64,000 nucleotides of DNA from Mycolicibacterium sp. TUM20985 (GCF_030295745.1 NZ_AP027291.1:4154001-4218000), one strand, 5' to 3'. Shown: positions 42,830 through 51,624, counted from the stretch's first letter. The notes: a model not told the origin generated them from the sequence alone. A program made the numbers and translations.

Positions 42830-45744
42830 GCGCGGACTCCACCCGTCCATTCCTCCCCCGCACGATCCGGCGTGGGGCGGTACCAATCATCCTGATCTGG
42901 GTCGCGATCACCGCCGGGCTGAATTTGTTGCTGCCGCAGGTGGAATCGGTCAGCAAGCACAATGCGGTCTCGATGTCACCGCAGGACGCGCCCTCGGTCA
43001 TCGCCGCCAAGAAGATGGGCACGAAGTTTCAGGAGTCCACCTCCGACAGCATTGCCATGGTGGTGCTGACCAGTGATCAACCGCTGAGCGACACTGCGCA
43101 CCGGTACTACGACACGTTGATCGGCAAGTTCGAACAGGACGCCCGACACGTCGAGCACGTCCAGAACTTCTGGGGCGACCTCATCACCGCCGCGGGGGTG
43201 CAGAGCAGCGACGGAAAGGCCGCCTACGTCCAACTCAACCTCGCAGGCGATCAAGGCAGCACCCTTGGCAATCAATCGGTGGAAGCGGTGCGCGACATCG
43301 TCGATCAGACACCACCGCCGGCCGGGGTGCAGGTCTACGTCACCGGCCCTGCACCCCTGACCACGGACTCGCTCGAGACCGGTGACAAGAGCATGGTCAA
43401 GATGACCGTCGTCACCATGATCGTCATCACGATCATGCTGTTGATCGTCTACCGGTCGATCAGTACGGTCCTGCTCATCCTGGCCATCGTCGGTATCGAA
43501 ATGGGCTCGGCGCGTGGCGCGGTCGCTCTGCTCGGCCACTTCGGCGTGATCGACTTCTCGACGTTCTCGGTTCCTCTTCTGACGGCCTTGGCGATCGCTG
43601 CCGGAACCGACTACGCGATCTTTCTCATCGGTAGGTACCAGGAAGCGCGCCAGAATGCCGAAGATCCGGAAACTTCCTACTACACGGCCTTTCACGGCGT
43701 CGCTCATGTGATCCTTGGTTCGGGGCTCACCATCGCGGGGGCCATGCTGTGCTTGCGGCTGACGCGGCTGGCCTACTTCAAGTCGTTGGCGTATCCGTCA
43801 GCGATCGCCCTGATCACGGTCGTCGCGGCGTCGCTCACCGTTGCGCCTGCCGTTCTCGTGGTGGCCAGTCGGTTCGGCCTCTTGGACCCAAAACGCACGA
43901 TGAAGACCAAGGGCTGGCGACGAATCGGTACGGCGACCGTCCGCTGGCCGAAACCAATTCTCGCCGTGGCGACCGCGATCACCATTCTCGGTCTCCTCGC
44001 CACGATCGGATACAAGACCAGCTACAACGATCGTCACTACATTCCCGCCGACGTGCCGGCCAACGTCGGATACACGGCGGCCGAAAAGCACTTCAGCGCA
44101 GCACGACTCAACCCCGACATCCTGATGGTCGACTCCAGCCATGACATGCGCAATCCCACCGACATGATCGTGCTCGACAGGATTGCCAAGTCACTGTTCC
44201 GGATCCGCGGCATCGCCATGGTGCAGAGCATCACCCGGCCGCTGGGCTCGCCGATCGCGCACAGTTCCATCCCCTATCAAGTCAGCATGCAGTCGGTACC
44301 CATCACCCAGAACCTGCAGTTCCTCAAGCAGCGCGTGGGCGACATCGACACGATGTCCGACAACCTGGGCGCGATGGTCACGTCCATGGGGCGGATGTAC
44401 GAGTTGATGCGCCAGTTCTCGGACGCCACCCACCGCACGGTCGTCACCACTCACCGCACGGTCGACGATGCGAACACGCTCAAGACGTCGTTGGACACGA
44501 TGCGCGACCATCTGGCTGACTTCGACGACGAGGCGCGGACGGTACGCAACTACTTCTACTGGGACCCAAACTGTTTCAACATTCCGGCGTGCTGGGGCAT
44601 CCGGTCGGCGTTCGACGCCATCGACGGCGTGTCCACTCTCAGCGACAACATGGCGACACTGTTGAGCGACATGAACGAGCTGACGAATGGCATGGACGAC
44701 ATCGATGCGCTGACTCCGCAGATGGTCGCGCAGTTCCCGCCGATCATCGCGACCGCGACCACGATGCAGCAGACCCTACAGACCATCCACAGCAGCTTCG
44801 ACGGACTCATCACCCAGATGCAGCAGATGACCGACACCGCCACCGCGATGGGCGAGGCCTTCGACGCCTCGAAGAGCGACGACTACTTCTATCTCCCGCC
44901 GGAGGTCTTCGCCAACCCGGACTTTCAGAAGGGATTGAAGCTGTTCCTGTCGCCCGACGGGAAGGCGGCGCGCCTGATCATCACCCACGACGTCGATCCG
45001 GCTACCGAGCAGGGCATCTCGACGGTGGACGACGAACTCGTGGCGGCACACGAGGCAGTGAAGGGCACCTCCCTCGCCACTGCGGAGATCACCTTGACCG
45101 GTACCGCGGCAACCTACCGAGACATCCAGTCGGGCGCGAAGTACGACACCATGATCGCTGCGTTTGCGGCTCTGACACTCATCTTCTTGGTCATGATCAT
45201 CATTACCCGGGCGCTGGTCGCGTCATTGGTGATCGTTGGCACCATCGTGTTGTCGCTCGGCGCCGCATTTGGTCTGTCGGTCCTGGTCTGGGAGCGGATC
45301 GTGGGCATCGATCTCAATTGGATCGTGCTCGCATTCGCCGTGATCATCCTGATGGCCGTCGGCAGTGACTACAACCTGCTGCTGGTATCACGATTCAAGG
45401 AGGAGATCGGCGCCGGCATCAACACCGGGATCATCCGGTCCATGGGCAGCACCGGCAGTGTGGTGACCGCGGCCGGCCTCGTGTTCGCCTTCACCATGGG
45501 ATCCATGGTCTCGGGCGACCTGCTCAATGTCGGCCAGGGCGGCACCACCATCGGCATCGGCCTACTGCTCGACACCCTGATCGTGCGTTCGCTGATGACA
45601 CCGTCCATCGCAGCACTGCTCGGCCCCTGGTTCTGGTGGCCGCTGAAAGTCCGGTCTCGTCCCGCGTATCAGCCGCGGAGCCAAGTCGAGGCGGCGGCGC
45701 CAACGCCGATGGACGCCGACGCCGGACCTTCCCCAGCCGGTTGA
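42826..45744 (+). CDS. MmpL-family RND transporter
   Basis: A 972-residue transporter with the MmpL plan: a first helix (about 16-36), a large periplasmic loop, helices 2-6, a second long periplasmic domain with helical coiled-coil character (about 480-660), and helices 7-12. The proton-relay Asp-Tyr pairs are Asp262 in GTDYAIFLIGRYQE and Asp848 in GSDYNLLLVSRFKE. The substrate is unknown. Because it is divergent from a persulfide-type repressor, it might export a thiol, siderophore or lipid under sulfur stress. That is inference. Confidence 0.9.
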   Translation: MSADSTRPFLPRTIRRGAVPIILIWVAITAGLNLLLPQVESVSKHNAVSMSPQDAPSVIAAKKMGTKFQESTSDSIAMVVLTSDQPLSDTAHRYYDTLIGKFEQDARHVEHVQNFWGDLITAAGVQSSDGKAAYVQLNLAGDQGSTLGNQSVEAVRDIVDQTPPPAGVQVYVTGPAPLTTDSLETGDKSMVKMTVVTMIVITIMLLIVYRSISTVLLILAIVGIEMGSARGAVALLGHFGVIDFSTFSVPLLTALAIAAGTDYAIFLIGRYQEARQNAEDPETSYYTAFHGVAHVILGSGLTIAGAMLCLRLTRLAYFKSLAYPSAIALITVVAASLTVAPAVLVVASRFGLLDPKRTMKTKGWRRIGTATVRWPKPILAVATAITILGLLATIGYKTSYNDRHYIPADVPANVGYTAAEKHFSAARLNPDILMVDSSHDMRNPTDMIVLDRIAKSLFRIRGIAMVQSITRPLGSPIAHSSIPYQVSMQSVPITQNLQFLKQRVGDIDTMSDNLGAMVTSMGRMYELMRQFSDATHRTVVTTHRTVDDANTLKTSLDTMRDHLADFDDEARTVRNYFYWDPNCFNIPACWGIRSAFDAIDGVSTLSDNMATLLSDMNELTNGMDDIDALTPQMVAQFPPIIATATTMQQTLQTIHSSFDGLITQMQQMTDTATAMGEAFDASKSDDYFYLPPEVFANPDFQKGLKLFLSPDGKAARLIITHDVDPATEQGISTVDDELVAAHEAVKGTSLATAEITLTGTAATYRDIQSGAKYDTMIAAFAALTLIFLVMIIITRALVASLVIVGTIVLSLGAAFGLSVLVWERIVGIDLNWIVLAFAVIILMAVGSDYNLLLVSRFKEEIGAGINTGIIRSMGSTGSVVTAAGLVFAFTMGSMVSGDLLNVGQGGTTIGIGLLLDTLIVRSLMTPSIAALLGPWFWWPLKVRSRPAYQPRSQVEAAAPTPMDADAGPSPAG

Positions 45745-45798
45745 CACCCGACCCGTGATGCACCAGACATCTCCGCCACGCTCAAGCTGTGCGATACT

Positions 45799-45814
45799 AT
45801 ACCCCAGGGGGTAT
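45799..45814. promoter_or_regulatory. CstR/CsoR-type operator upstream of the rhodanese gene
   Basis: ATACCCCAGGGGGTAT is embedded in a longer symmetrical stretch (ATACTATACC..GGTATACTAT, 45794-45819). It is the best-conserved site of the set and lies about 110 bases before the rhodanese ATG, just ahead of a possible short leader ORF. Confidence 0.7.
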
Positions 45815-45853
45815 ACTATGCGTGAAGGTACACAGCACTTCGGAAGGCACCAC

Positions 45854-45910
45854 GTGACCACCTCAGAAGCACCCGAGCCGCCGACGACATCGAAGCCGCA
45901 ATCCGCGTGA
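45854..45910 (+). CDS. Possible 18-residue leader peptide
   Basis: GTG at 45854 has GGAAGG 7 bases upstream and reads MTTSEAPEPPTTSKPQSA before a TGA, ending 13 bases before the rhodanese ATG. An in-frame ATG at 45818 lies inside the operator. It may be a leader ORF, a decayed gene start or chance. The ribosome site is the only support. Confidence 0.3.
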   Translation: MTTSEAPEPPTTSKPQSA

Positions 45911-45923
45911 GCAGCAAGGGGTG

Positions 45924-46256
45924 ATGGACGTGTTTGAGGTCGATCCGGCCGGGGCGATGGGGCTCGTCGACTATTCCGGCGCCCTCCTGCTCGACGTTCG
46001 CGAGGACGACGAGTGGGCAGCAGGGCACGCTCCCGGCGCCGTCCACGTGCGACTTGGCGACCTCGACCCGCTCACCTTCGACAGGACCGCTCCCGTCGTC
46101 ACGGTGTGCCGGTCGGGCAACCGATCCGGTGTGGCGGCAACGAAACTCGCGACGGTCGGGATTACCGTCTACAACTTGGTCGGCGGCATGGGGGTGTGGC
46201 AGGAATGCGGACGACCCGTGATTCGCGACGACGGTACGGCGGGCACCGTCATCTGA
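45924..46256 (+). CDS. Single-domain rhodanese (sulfurtransferase)
   Basis: A 110-residue rhodanese that transfers sulfane sulfur through a Cys persulfide. The active loop is VCRSGNRSG, with Cys near residue 63, and DVREDDEWAAGHAPGA near the N-terminus is the CH2A-type motif. AAGGGG lies just before ATG 45924; GTG 45921 is an alternative. The CstR-type palindrome at 45799 suggests induction by persulfide stress. Confidence 0.88.
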   Translation: MDVFEVDPAGAMGLVDYSGALLLDVREDDEWAAGHAPGAVHVRLGDLDPLTFDRTAPVVTVCRSGNRSGVAATKLATVGITVYNLVGGMGVWQECGRPVIRDDGTAGTVI

Positions 46257-46309
46257 TGCCCGCGCTCCCCCGGCGACTCATGGCGAGGCCGGGGCAAAAC
46301 CAGTCCCGG

Positions 46310-46678
46310 TCACGTCGACTGCTCGTCGCTGGGATCAGCGAACTCGCAGAAGGCGGCGTAGGCGCGTGCGCCGTAAATGGTGGCCGGACCACCATGCATC
46401 ATGATGCTGACGCCGATGGCCTCGGCCGCCTCCTGCTTCGTTGCGCCTGTGCGGACCGCAGCCCGCGCATGGGACGCGATGCATCCGTCGCAACCCTCTA
46501 CTACTCCGATCACCATCGCCATCAGTTCCTTGATCTTGGCCTCGATTGCGCCGGTGCCCATTGCGGCTCGGCTCAACGCGCCGAACCCGTCGTAGACCTC
46601 GGGAATCATCTGCCGAAGTGCACGATGCTGCGGCTTGAGCTCGTCGAGGACGGCGGTGTGGTGTTCGTACTCGGTCAT
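46310..46678 (-). CDS. Carboxymuconolactone decarboxylase / AhpD-like protein
   Basis: A 122-residue AhpD-like helical protein. The redox CxxC motif EGCDGCIASHARAA is intact, with the downstream His, as in thiol peroxidase partners and small CMD proteins. It probably acts as a disulfide reductase or in peroxide handling rather than in aromatic decarboxylation. It lies between the rhodanese and the class V enzyme but on the opposite strand, and no palindrome is found at its own start. Confidence 0.82.
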   Translation of the reverse strand: MTEYEHHTAVLDELKPQHRALRQMIPEVYDGFGALSRAAMGTGAIEAKIKELMAMVIGVVEGCDGCIASHARAAVRTGATKQEAAEAIGVSIMMHGGPATIYGARAYAAFCEFADPSDEQST

Positions 46679-46803
46679 GCGCCCAACATATGCGGCTGCG
46701 GCATGAAGCAGCAGAGACTAATGACCCTGGTGTGGAACCACTTACAGGAACCACACTGGCGGTGGCAAAGTCCTCATTCGTCATTCGAGAGGGGGGTGAC
46801 CAC

Positions 46804-48546
46804 GTGACGACCACCGCCAGGGGTCCGGGCGATCCGGCGTCGCCGCTACCGACCTCTGCCCTCCTCGAGCGGGTCCGGCGGGGCGTCATCGGCGAGGACG
46901 CGGTCCTCGACGGGCCATACGGTCGACGCCGGATCACCTATGCCGACTACACCGCATCTGGGCGATCACTGGATTTCCTCGAGGACTTCATCCGAGAACA
47001 CGTGTTACCGCGCTATGCCAACACCCACACCGAAAGTTCCGGCACCGGGCTACAGACCTCAGTGCTACGGCGAGACGCGCGCCAAATCATCCATGCCGCA
47101 GTAGGCGCCACCGAGGACGATCTGGTGATCTTCTGCGGATCCGGCGCGACGGCGGCGGTGAACAAGCTGGTCGACATCCTCGAATTGCGCATCCCGCGCA
47201 GCCTGGCCAACCGATACCGATGGAACGATCAGATCTCCGAACAGGAGCGCCCGGTGGTCTTCGTCGGCCCCTACGAACACCACTCCAACGAGCTGCCATG
47301 GCGGGAGTCCATTGCCGAGCTCGTCGTGATCGACGATGATGCCGACGGACACATCGATCTAGGGCAACTCGAGCAACGGCTCGTCCACTATGCCGACCGA
47401 CCATTACGCATCGGCAGCTTCTCTGCCGCCTCCAACGTCACAGGGGTGTTATCCGACACCGACCGGATCGCCGCCCTACTGCATGCGCACGGCGCCTTGT
47501 CCTTCTGGGACTACGCAGCTGCCGGTCCCTACGTCCCAATTCGGATGCGAAACAGCGCTTCCGGTCGCGATGACCACAAGGATGCCGTCTTCCTTTCGCC
47601 GCACAAGTTCATCGGCGGGCCTCAGACCCCCGGTGTGCTGGTGGTCCGCCGAGAGCTGGTGCGCAACGTGGTACCAACCGCGCCGGGGGGCGGAACGGTC
47701 GCATTCGTCGACGCGACAGACCACCGCTACCTCGACGACCCCGTCGCCCGCGAAGAGGGCGGCACCCCGGCCATCATCGAATCGATCAGGGCTGGGCTGG
47801 TCTTCGCGCTCAAGGACACCGTCGGGACCGACCTCATCGAGCAGCGCGAACAGCAACTTTGGTGTCGGGCCCTGGACCGCTGGCAGACCCACCCGAACAT
47901 CGAGATCCTCGGACATCCTGAGGCTCAACGGCTTTCCATCGTCTCCTTTCGGATCCGTTCCGGCGCTCAGCGCTATCTGCACCATAACTTCGTCGTAAGT
48001 CTGCTCAACGATCTATTCGGCATCCAGGCTCGCGGCGGCTGCTCCTGCGCCGGCCCCTACGGGCATCGGCTTCTGACCATCGACGCGCAGCATTCTCGCG
48101 CCTATCGCGACGTAATCGAGTCAGGTTGTGAGGGAATCAAACCCGGTTGGACTCGGATCAACTTCAACTACTTCATCTCCGAGACCGTGCGCGACTACCT
48201 GATCGACGCCGTGGAACTACTGGCCTCATTTGGTCACCGCCTCCTCACCGACTACGTCTTCCATCCAGACACCGGGCTGTGGCACCACCGGATGGGCTCC
48301 ATTGAGCCACCCCTTCGCCTCACCGATCTCTCCTACGACGATTCCGGCGCCCTGATATGCCCGACGGACTGCGATACCCTCAGCGAATCAGCCCTCGCCG
48401 ATCATCTCCGTGATGCCCGCGCATTGCTGGACACCCGTCCCGACGAGGCCCCCGATGACATCACCAGCCTGCCTGCGCACGTCGAATCATTGCGCTGGTT
48501 CCCGCTCCCCCGACAATGCGTGCTGACGGCCTCCCCGGCTTCCTAG
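46804..48546 (+). CDS. Class V PLP enzyme, cysteine desulfurase-like
   Basis: A 580-residue fold-type I PLP protein. The Schiff-base Lys268 lies in SPHKFIGG, the DxA motif upstream is WDYAAAGP, and the substrate loop has Cys413 and Cys415 in RGGCSCAGPYG, where cysteine desulfurases carry their persulfide Cys. It is longer than IscS/SufS (~400), with about 110 extra C-terminal residues of unknown fold. GTG 46804, preceded by GAGAGGGGGG, is the best start. A role in mobilising or detoxifying sulfur is suggested by context. It overlaps the convergent TauE gene by 4 bases. Confidence 0.8.
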   Translation: MTTTARGPGDPASPLPTSALLERVRRGVIGEDAVLDGPYGRRRITYADYTASGRSLDFLEDFIREHVLPRYANTHTESSGTGLQTSVLRRDARQIIHAAVGATEDDLVIFCGSGATAAVNKLVDILELRIPRSLANRYRWNDQISEQERPVVFVGPYEHHSNELPWRESIAELVVIDDDADGHIDLGQLEQRLVHYADRPLRIGSFSAASNVTGVLSDTDRIAALLHAHGALSFWDYAAAGPYVPIRMRNSASGRDDHKDAVFLSPHKFIGGPQTPGVLVVRRELVRNVVPTAPGGGTVAFVDATDHRYLDDPVAREEGGTPAIIESIRAGLVFALKDTVGTDLIEQREQQLWCRALDRWQTHPNIEILGHPEAQRLSIVSFRIRSGAQRYLHHNFVVSLLNDLFGIQARGGCSCAGPYGHRLLTIDAQHSRAYRDVIESGCEGIKPGWTRINFNYFISETVRDYLIDAVELLASFGHRLLTDYVFHPDTGLWHHRMGSIEPPLRLTDLSYDDSGALICPTDCDTLSESALADHLRDARALLDTRPDEAPDDITSLPAHVESLRWFPLPRQCVLTASPAS

Positions 48547-49316
48547 TGGATGAAGACGGTGTCGACGAGCACATAGGCCGCTACGGCGAAGACCAAGTAG
48601 GCGAACCAATGTTGGAGTCGTCGGGTGTCGAGTTTGGTGCCGTAGTGGCCAGCGATCAGCGAACCGAGGATGGCGGTACCGACGAATGCGCCGGTGATGG
48701 ACCAGTCGATGCCGCCCTGACTGACGTGCGAGACGACCCCCGCTGCCGAGTTGGCGACGATGATGAGAAGCGATGTGCCGATGGCGATCGGCATCTCCAC
48801 TCCGAGCATCAACACCAGGGCCGGAATGATCAGGAAGCCACCTCCGACGCCGAAGAGACCGGTGAGCAGACCGACGAGGAACCCGGCGGGGATGGATCTC
48901 GGGGCACAGCGGCGCCAGTTGATACCGGAATCGCCGACCTTGCAGGCAGTCCCGGTGTCGCCGTTGTCCTGCAGCATCCGTATTCCCGCCAACACCATCA
49001 CCACCGAGAAGCCGATTAGCAGTGCGGGTTGGGGTAGGTGTCTCCCGATGGCGGTACCGAGAAAGGTGGCTGGGATGCCGGCCGCAGCGAAGATCGCGGC
49101 CAGGCGCCACTGCACCTGCCCGGCGCGGATCTTGGGCAGTGCGCCCACTGCCGAGGCCGTGCCGACCACGATCAGCGACATCGGGATGGCCTGCTCGATG
49201 CCAAGTCCGAGTACGTAGACCAGCGCGGGCACCGCGAGAATGGATCCGCCACCGCCGAGCAGTCCCAGGAGCACGCCAATGACGACGCCAAGGGCCAAGG
49301 CGATTCCGATGCTCAT
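48543..49316 (-). CDS. TauE/SafE-family sulfite/anion exporter
   Basis: A 257-residue membrane protein with about eight helices in two repeats. Each repeat starts with the family Gly-rich segment (LLGGGGSILAVPAL and LFGVGGGFLIIPAL). TauE/SafE proteins are thought to export sulfite or sulfoacetate. In Staphylococcus the cst operon contains one next to CstA/CstB/Sqr. As the last gene of the operon starting at 53004, it could remove sulfite made by the persulfide dioxygenase. Confidence 0.87.
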   Translation of the reverse strand: MSIGIALALGVVIGVLLGLLGGGGSILAVPALVYVLGLGIEQAIPMSLIVVGTASAVGALPKIRAGQVQWRLAAIFAAAGIPATFLGTAIGRHLPQPALLIGFSVVMVLAGIRMLQDNGDTGTACKVGDSGINWRRCAPRSIPAGFLVGLLTGLFGVGGGFLIIPALVLMLGVEMPIAIGTSLLIIVANSAAGVVSHVSQGGIDWSITGAFVGTAILGSLIAGHYGTKLDTRRLQHWFAYLVFAVAAYVLVDTVFIH

Positions 49317-49350
49317 CGATTGCCTCTCACCCGCACGTCGCGGGTTCTCG

Positions 49351-49764
49351 TCACGTGGCCTGAGCGCTGTGCGACAGTGCGTCGATCGCAGCGTGCAGTT
49401 TGGCTGCGGCGTCGTCGGCGACCTCGCGCAGGCCGGGGTGATCAGCCACTTGAACCATGATCTCGGGATTCAACGCTTCGACGATCACCGCGCCGTCGTC
49501 GTGTGGGTCCGAGCGCACGACCACGTTGCACGGCAACAGGAGCCCGATCTGTCGGTCCACGTTCACCGCCCGATGCGCGAGTGCCGGGTTGCACGCCCCG
49601 AGGATCAGGTAGTTCTCCATGTCTTCGCCGAGCTTCGCCTTCAGTGTCGCCTTGACGTCGATCTCAGTGAGCACGCCAAATCCTTGTTCGAACAGTTCTT
49701 TTCGGGTCATCTTCACTGCATCGTCGAACGAGGCGCGCAGTGTGGTGGATATTGCAAGGGCCAT
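49351..49764 (-). CDS. DUF302 family protein
   Basis: A 137-residue protein of the DUF302 family, recognisable by the central LGACNPALAHRAV motif and LLLPCNVVVR, each with one Cys. DUF302 proteins commonly accompany sulfur-oxidation, SQR and thioredoxin-type genes, but their activity is unknown. GAGGAG lies before the ATG at 49764, which is directly adjacent to the stop of the small Cys-rich gene. Confidence 0.85.
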   Translation of the reverse strand: MALAISTTLRASFDDAVKMTRKELFEQGFGVLTEIDVKATLKAKLGEDMENYLILGACNPALAHRAVNVDRQIGLLLPCNVVVRSDPHDDGAVIVEALNPEIMVQVADHPGLREVADDAAAKLHAAIDALSHSAQAT

Positions 49765-49765
49765 C

Positions 49766-49972
49766 TTAGTTCTCCTCTGACAGGAGGGTCTGGTGACCGC
49801 GGATGCCGCGCCCCCAGGAGCTCGCCGTGGTGGCATGTGGCTGCGGCGCGGAGTTCGGCGCGCAGGTGCATCGCTGCGCCACCGGAACCGAGCGCATCAC
49901 GTCGTCGACGTGTTCGCCACAACCGGCCCAGCCGGTCTTACCGCAGGTGGGGCACTTCTCGGCGTAGCACAT
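49766..49972 (-). CDS. Small Cys-rich CxxC protein
   Basis: A 68-residue protein with CPTCGKTGWAGCG and a later QRCTC, making six Cys in the first 37 residues. It shares the Cys pattern and the HVD-V-RSVP segment with the 57-residue paralogue at 41739. Zinc binding or sulfane-sulfur carriage is possible. The last ~30 residues are low-complexity and differ between the two. It lies between thioredoxin and DUF302 in the persulfide operon. I know of no assigned function. Confidence 0.72.
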   Translation of the reverse strand: MCYAEKCPTCGKTGWAGCGEHVDDVMRSVPVAQRCTCAPNSAPQPHATTASSWGRGIRGHQTLLSEEN

Positions 49973-50001
49973 GGATTCTCCTAGTTTGGTTATAGATTCG
50001 G

Positions 50002-50364
50002 TCAGGCAGTCGCGGCGGCGGCCTTGGCGCGTACTTCGGCCATGTCGAGCGCCTTGACCCTGGCGATGAGGTCCTCGAGGGCCGCAGCCGGCATCGCGCC
50101 CGGCTGGCGGTAGACCAGGATGCCGTCGCGGAACGCCATGATCGTCGGGATCGCCTGGATTTCCAGGGCCCCGGCCAGCTGCTGCTCGGCTTCGGTGTCG
50201 ACCTTGGCGTGGACCACGTCGGGGTGCGACTGGGCGGACCGGTCGAAGACCGGCGCGAACGCGCGACACGGCCCGCACCACGAGGCCCAGAAGTCGACGA
50301 GCACGATGGAATGGTCGGCAATGGTGGTCTCGAAGTCGACGCGGGTGAGATTCTTGATGGTCAT
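50002..50364 (-). CDS. Thioredoxin
   Basis: A 120-residue thioredoxin with the canonical WCGPC active site (WASWCGPCRAFAP) and the cis-Pro in AIPTIMAF. The C-terminus is extended by an Ala-rich tail. In this operon it would reduce persulfides formed by SQR or rhodanese, or regenerate the Cys pair of the repressor. Thirty-four bases separate it from sqr, and this gap is the sequence repeated at 41672. Confidence 0.9.
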   Translation of the reverse strand: MTIKNLTRVDFETTIADHSIVLVDFWASWCGPCRAFAPVFDRSAQSHPDVVHAKVDTEAEQQLAGALEIQAIPTIMAFRDGILVYRQPGAMPAAALEDLIARVKALDMAEVRAKAAAATA

Positions 50365-50372
50365 GGCAGTCT

Positions 50373-50422
50373 CCTTTGGTTGTGCCGCAATCGGATTACT
50401 ACGCGAGGCCCTTGAGCATGAG
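50373..50422. repeat. 50-bp near-repeat of the sqr-trx junction, copy 2 (intact)
   Basis: The partner of 41672-41721. It covers the last eight codons of sqr and the sqr-trx gap in the complete operon, and is therefore the probable source copy. Confidence 0.8.
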
Positions 50423-51601
50423 ATTCCAGTACATGAACGGAAGCCCGTATTTCTTGAGGTACCAGTACGCGCGGTGGGGAACCGTCGGGTTCAGCAGGGG
50501 GAACGATGGCTCCAGGTTCAGGTCGTAGTCGAACTCGGCGAGAAGCATCGCGTGCGACGACGTGACGATCGGGCACGACGAATACCCGTCATAGGACGCC
50601 GACAGCGCACGCTGCCCGAGGTAGGCGTCGACGTTGTCGACGACCACGGGGGCCTGCTTGCGGATCGCGGCGCCGGTCTTGGAGTTCGGCGACGAACCGG
50701 CGTCTCCGAGGGCGAAGACATTCGGGTACCGCACGTGCTGCATGGTGTGCTTGTCGATGTCGACGTAACCCACGGCGTCACCGGTCGACAGCGGGCTGGA
50801 CTTGACCCAGTCCGGGGCCGATTGCCTTGGCACGGCATGCAACACGTCGTAGGGCAGCATGGTGTCGGTCCCGCCGGCGGCGACGCTGGTGATGCCGACC
50901 TTGCGTGACGCTGCGTCGACGGAGGTGACTTCGGAGTTCGTATGCAAGGTGATGCCGTAGTCGGCGATGACCTTGTCGAGGCTGTCCGCGATCGCCGGAA
51001 TCCCGAATGGCCGCGCCCCCGGCATGACGAGGTGGACGTCGATGTCCTTGAGCACCCCTTGCGTTCGCCAGTAATCGGCGGCCAGATACGCGATCTTCTG
51101 TGGTGCGCCCGCACACTTGATCGCGCCGGAGGGAACGGTGAAAACGGCACTGCCAGAACGGGTGTTTCGGATGAGGTCCCAGGTGCGCGGTGCGAGGTCG
51201 TATCGGTAGTTCGACGACACCCCGTTGTGTCCCAGGGTCTCCTCGAGACCCTCGGTGCGATTCCAGTCGAGCTGGATTCCAGGACACACGATGAGCACGT
51301 CATACTCGAAATTCGTTCCATCGCTGCAGCTGACGGTGTTCTGCTCTGGGTCGATCGCCGCGGCGGCCTTCTTGATCCACGTCGCACCCTTGGGCATCAC
51401 CGAGGACTCAGCGCGCTCGGTGGACGACGCGTTGGCCTGCCCACCACCCACCAGGGTCCACAGCGGTTGGTAGTAATGCTTTGACGACGGCTCGATGACC
51501 GCGACGTCGGTGTGGCCCTTGCGGAGCAGGCGCGCTGCCACGGTAATTCCCGCGGTTCCGCCGCCGACGATCAGGATCTGATGTTTGGTCGTGATGGTCA
51601 T
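50399..51601 (-). CDS. sqr: Sulfide:quinone oxidoreductase, type II
   Basis: A 400-residue FAD enzyme that oxidises sulfide and passes electrons to the quinone pool, releasing a persulfide to an acceptor thiol. The FAD motif VGGGTAGITVAARL is at 12-25, and ALGDAGSSPNSKTG near 298 contacts FAD. The redox Cys pair of the type II (human SQRDL-like) class is Cys163 in KCAGAPQKI and Cys343 in SSCPIVT. The C-terminus is amphipathic for membrane attachment. It lies directly after the persulfide dioxygenase, which would use its product. Confidence 0.9.
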   Translation of the reverse strand: MTITTKHQILIVGGGTAGITVAARLLRKGHTDVAVIEPSSKHYYQPLWTLVGGGQANASSTERAESSVMPKGATWIKKAAAAIDPEQNTVSCSDGTNFEYDVLIVCPGIQLDWNRTEGLEETLGHNGVSSNYRYDLAPRTWDLIRNTRSGSAVFTVPSGAIKCAGAPQKIAYLAADYWRTQGVLKDIDVHLVMPGARPFGIPAIADSLDKVIADYGITLHTNSEVTSVDAASRKVGITSVAAGGTDTMLPYDVLHAVPRQSAPDWVKSSPLSTGDAVGYVDIDKHTMQHVRYPNVFALGDAGSSPNSKTGAAIRKQAPVVVDNVDAYLGQRALSASYDGYSSCPIVTSSHAMLLAEFDYDLNLEPSFPLLNPTVPHRAYWYLKKYGLPFMYWNLMLKGLA

Positions 51602-51624
51602 GGGGGTGGGTCTCCTAGGTTCGA

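Noticed and set aside
46690..46803. Upstream extension of the class V enzyme frame
   Set aside because: It reaches the promoter of the divergent AhpD-like gene, does not resemble the family N-terminus, and GTG 46804 has a good ribosome site.
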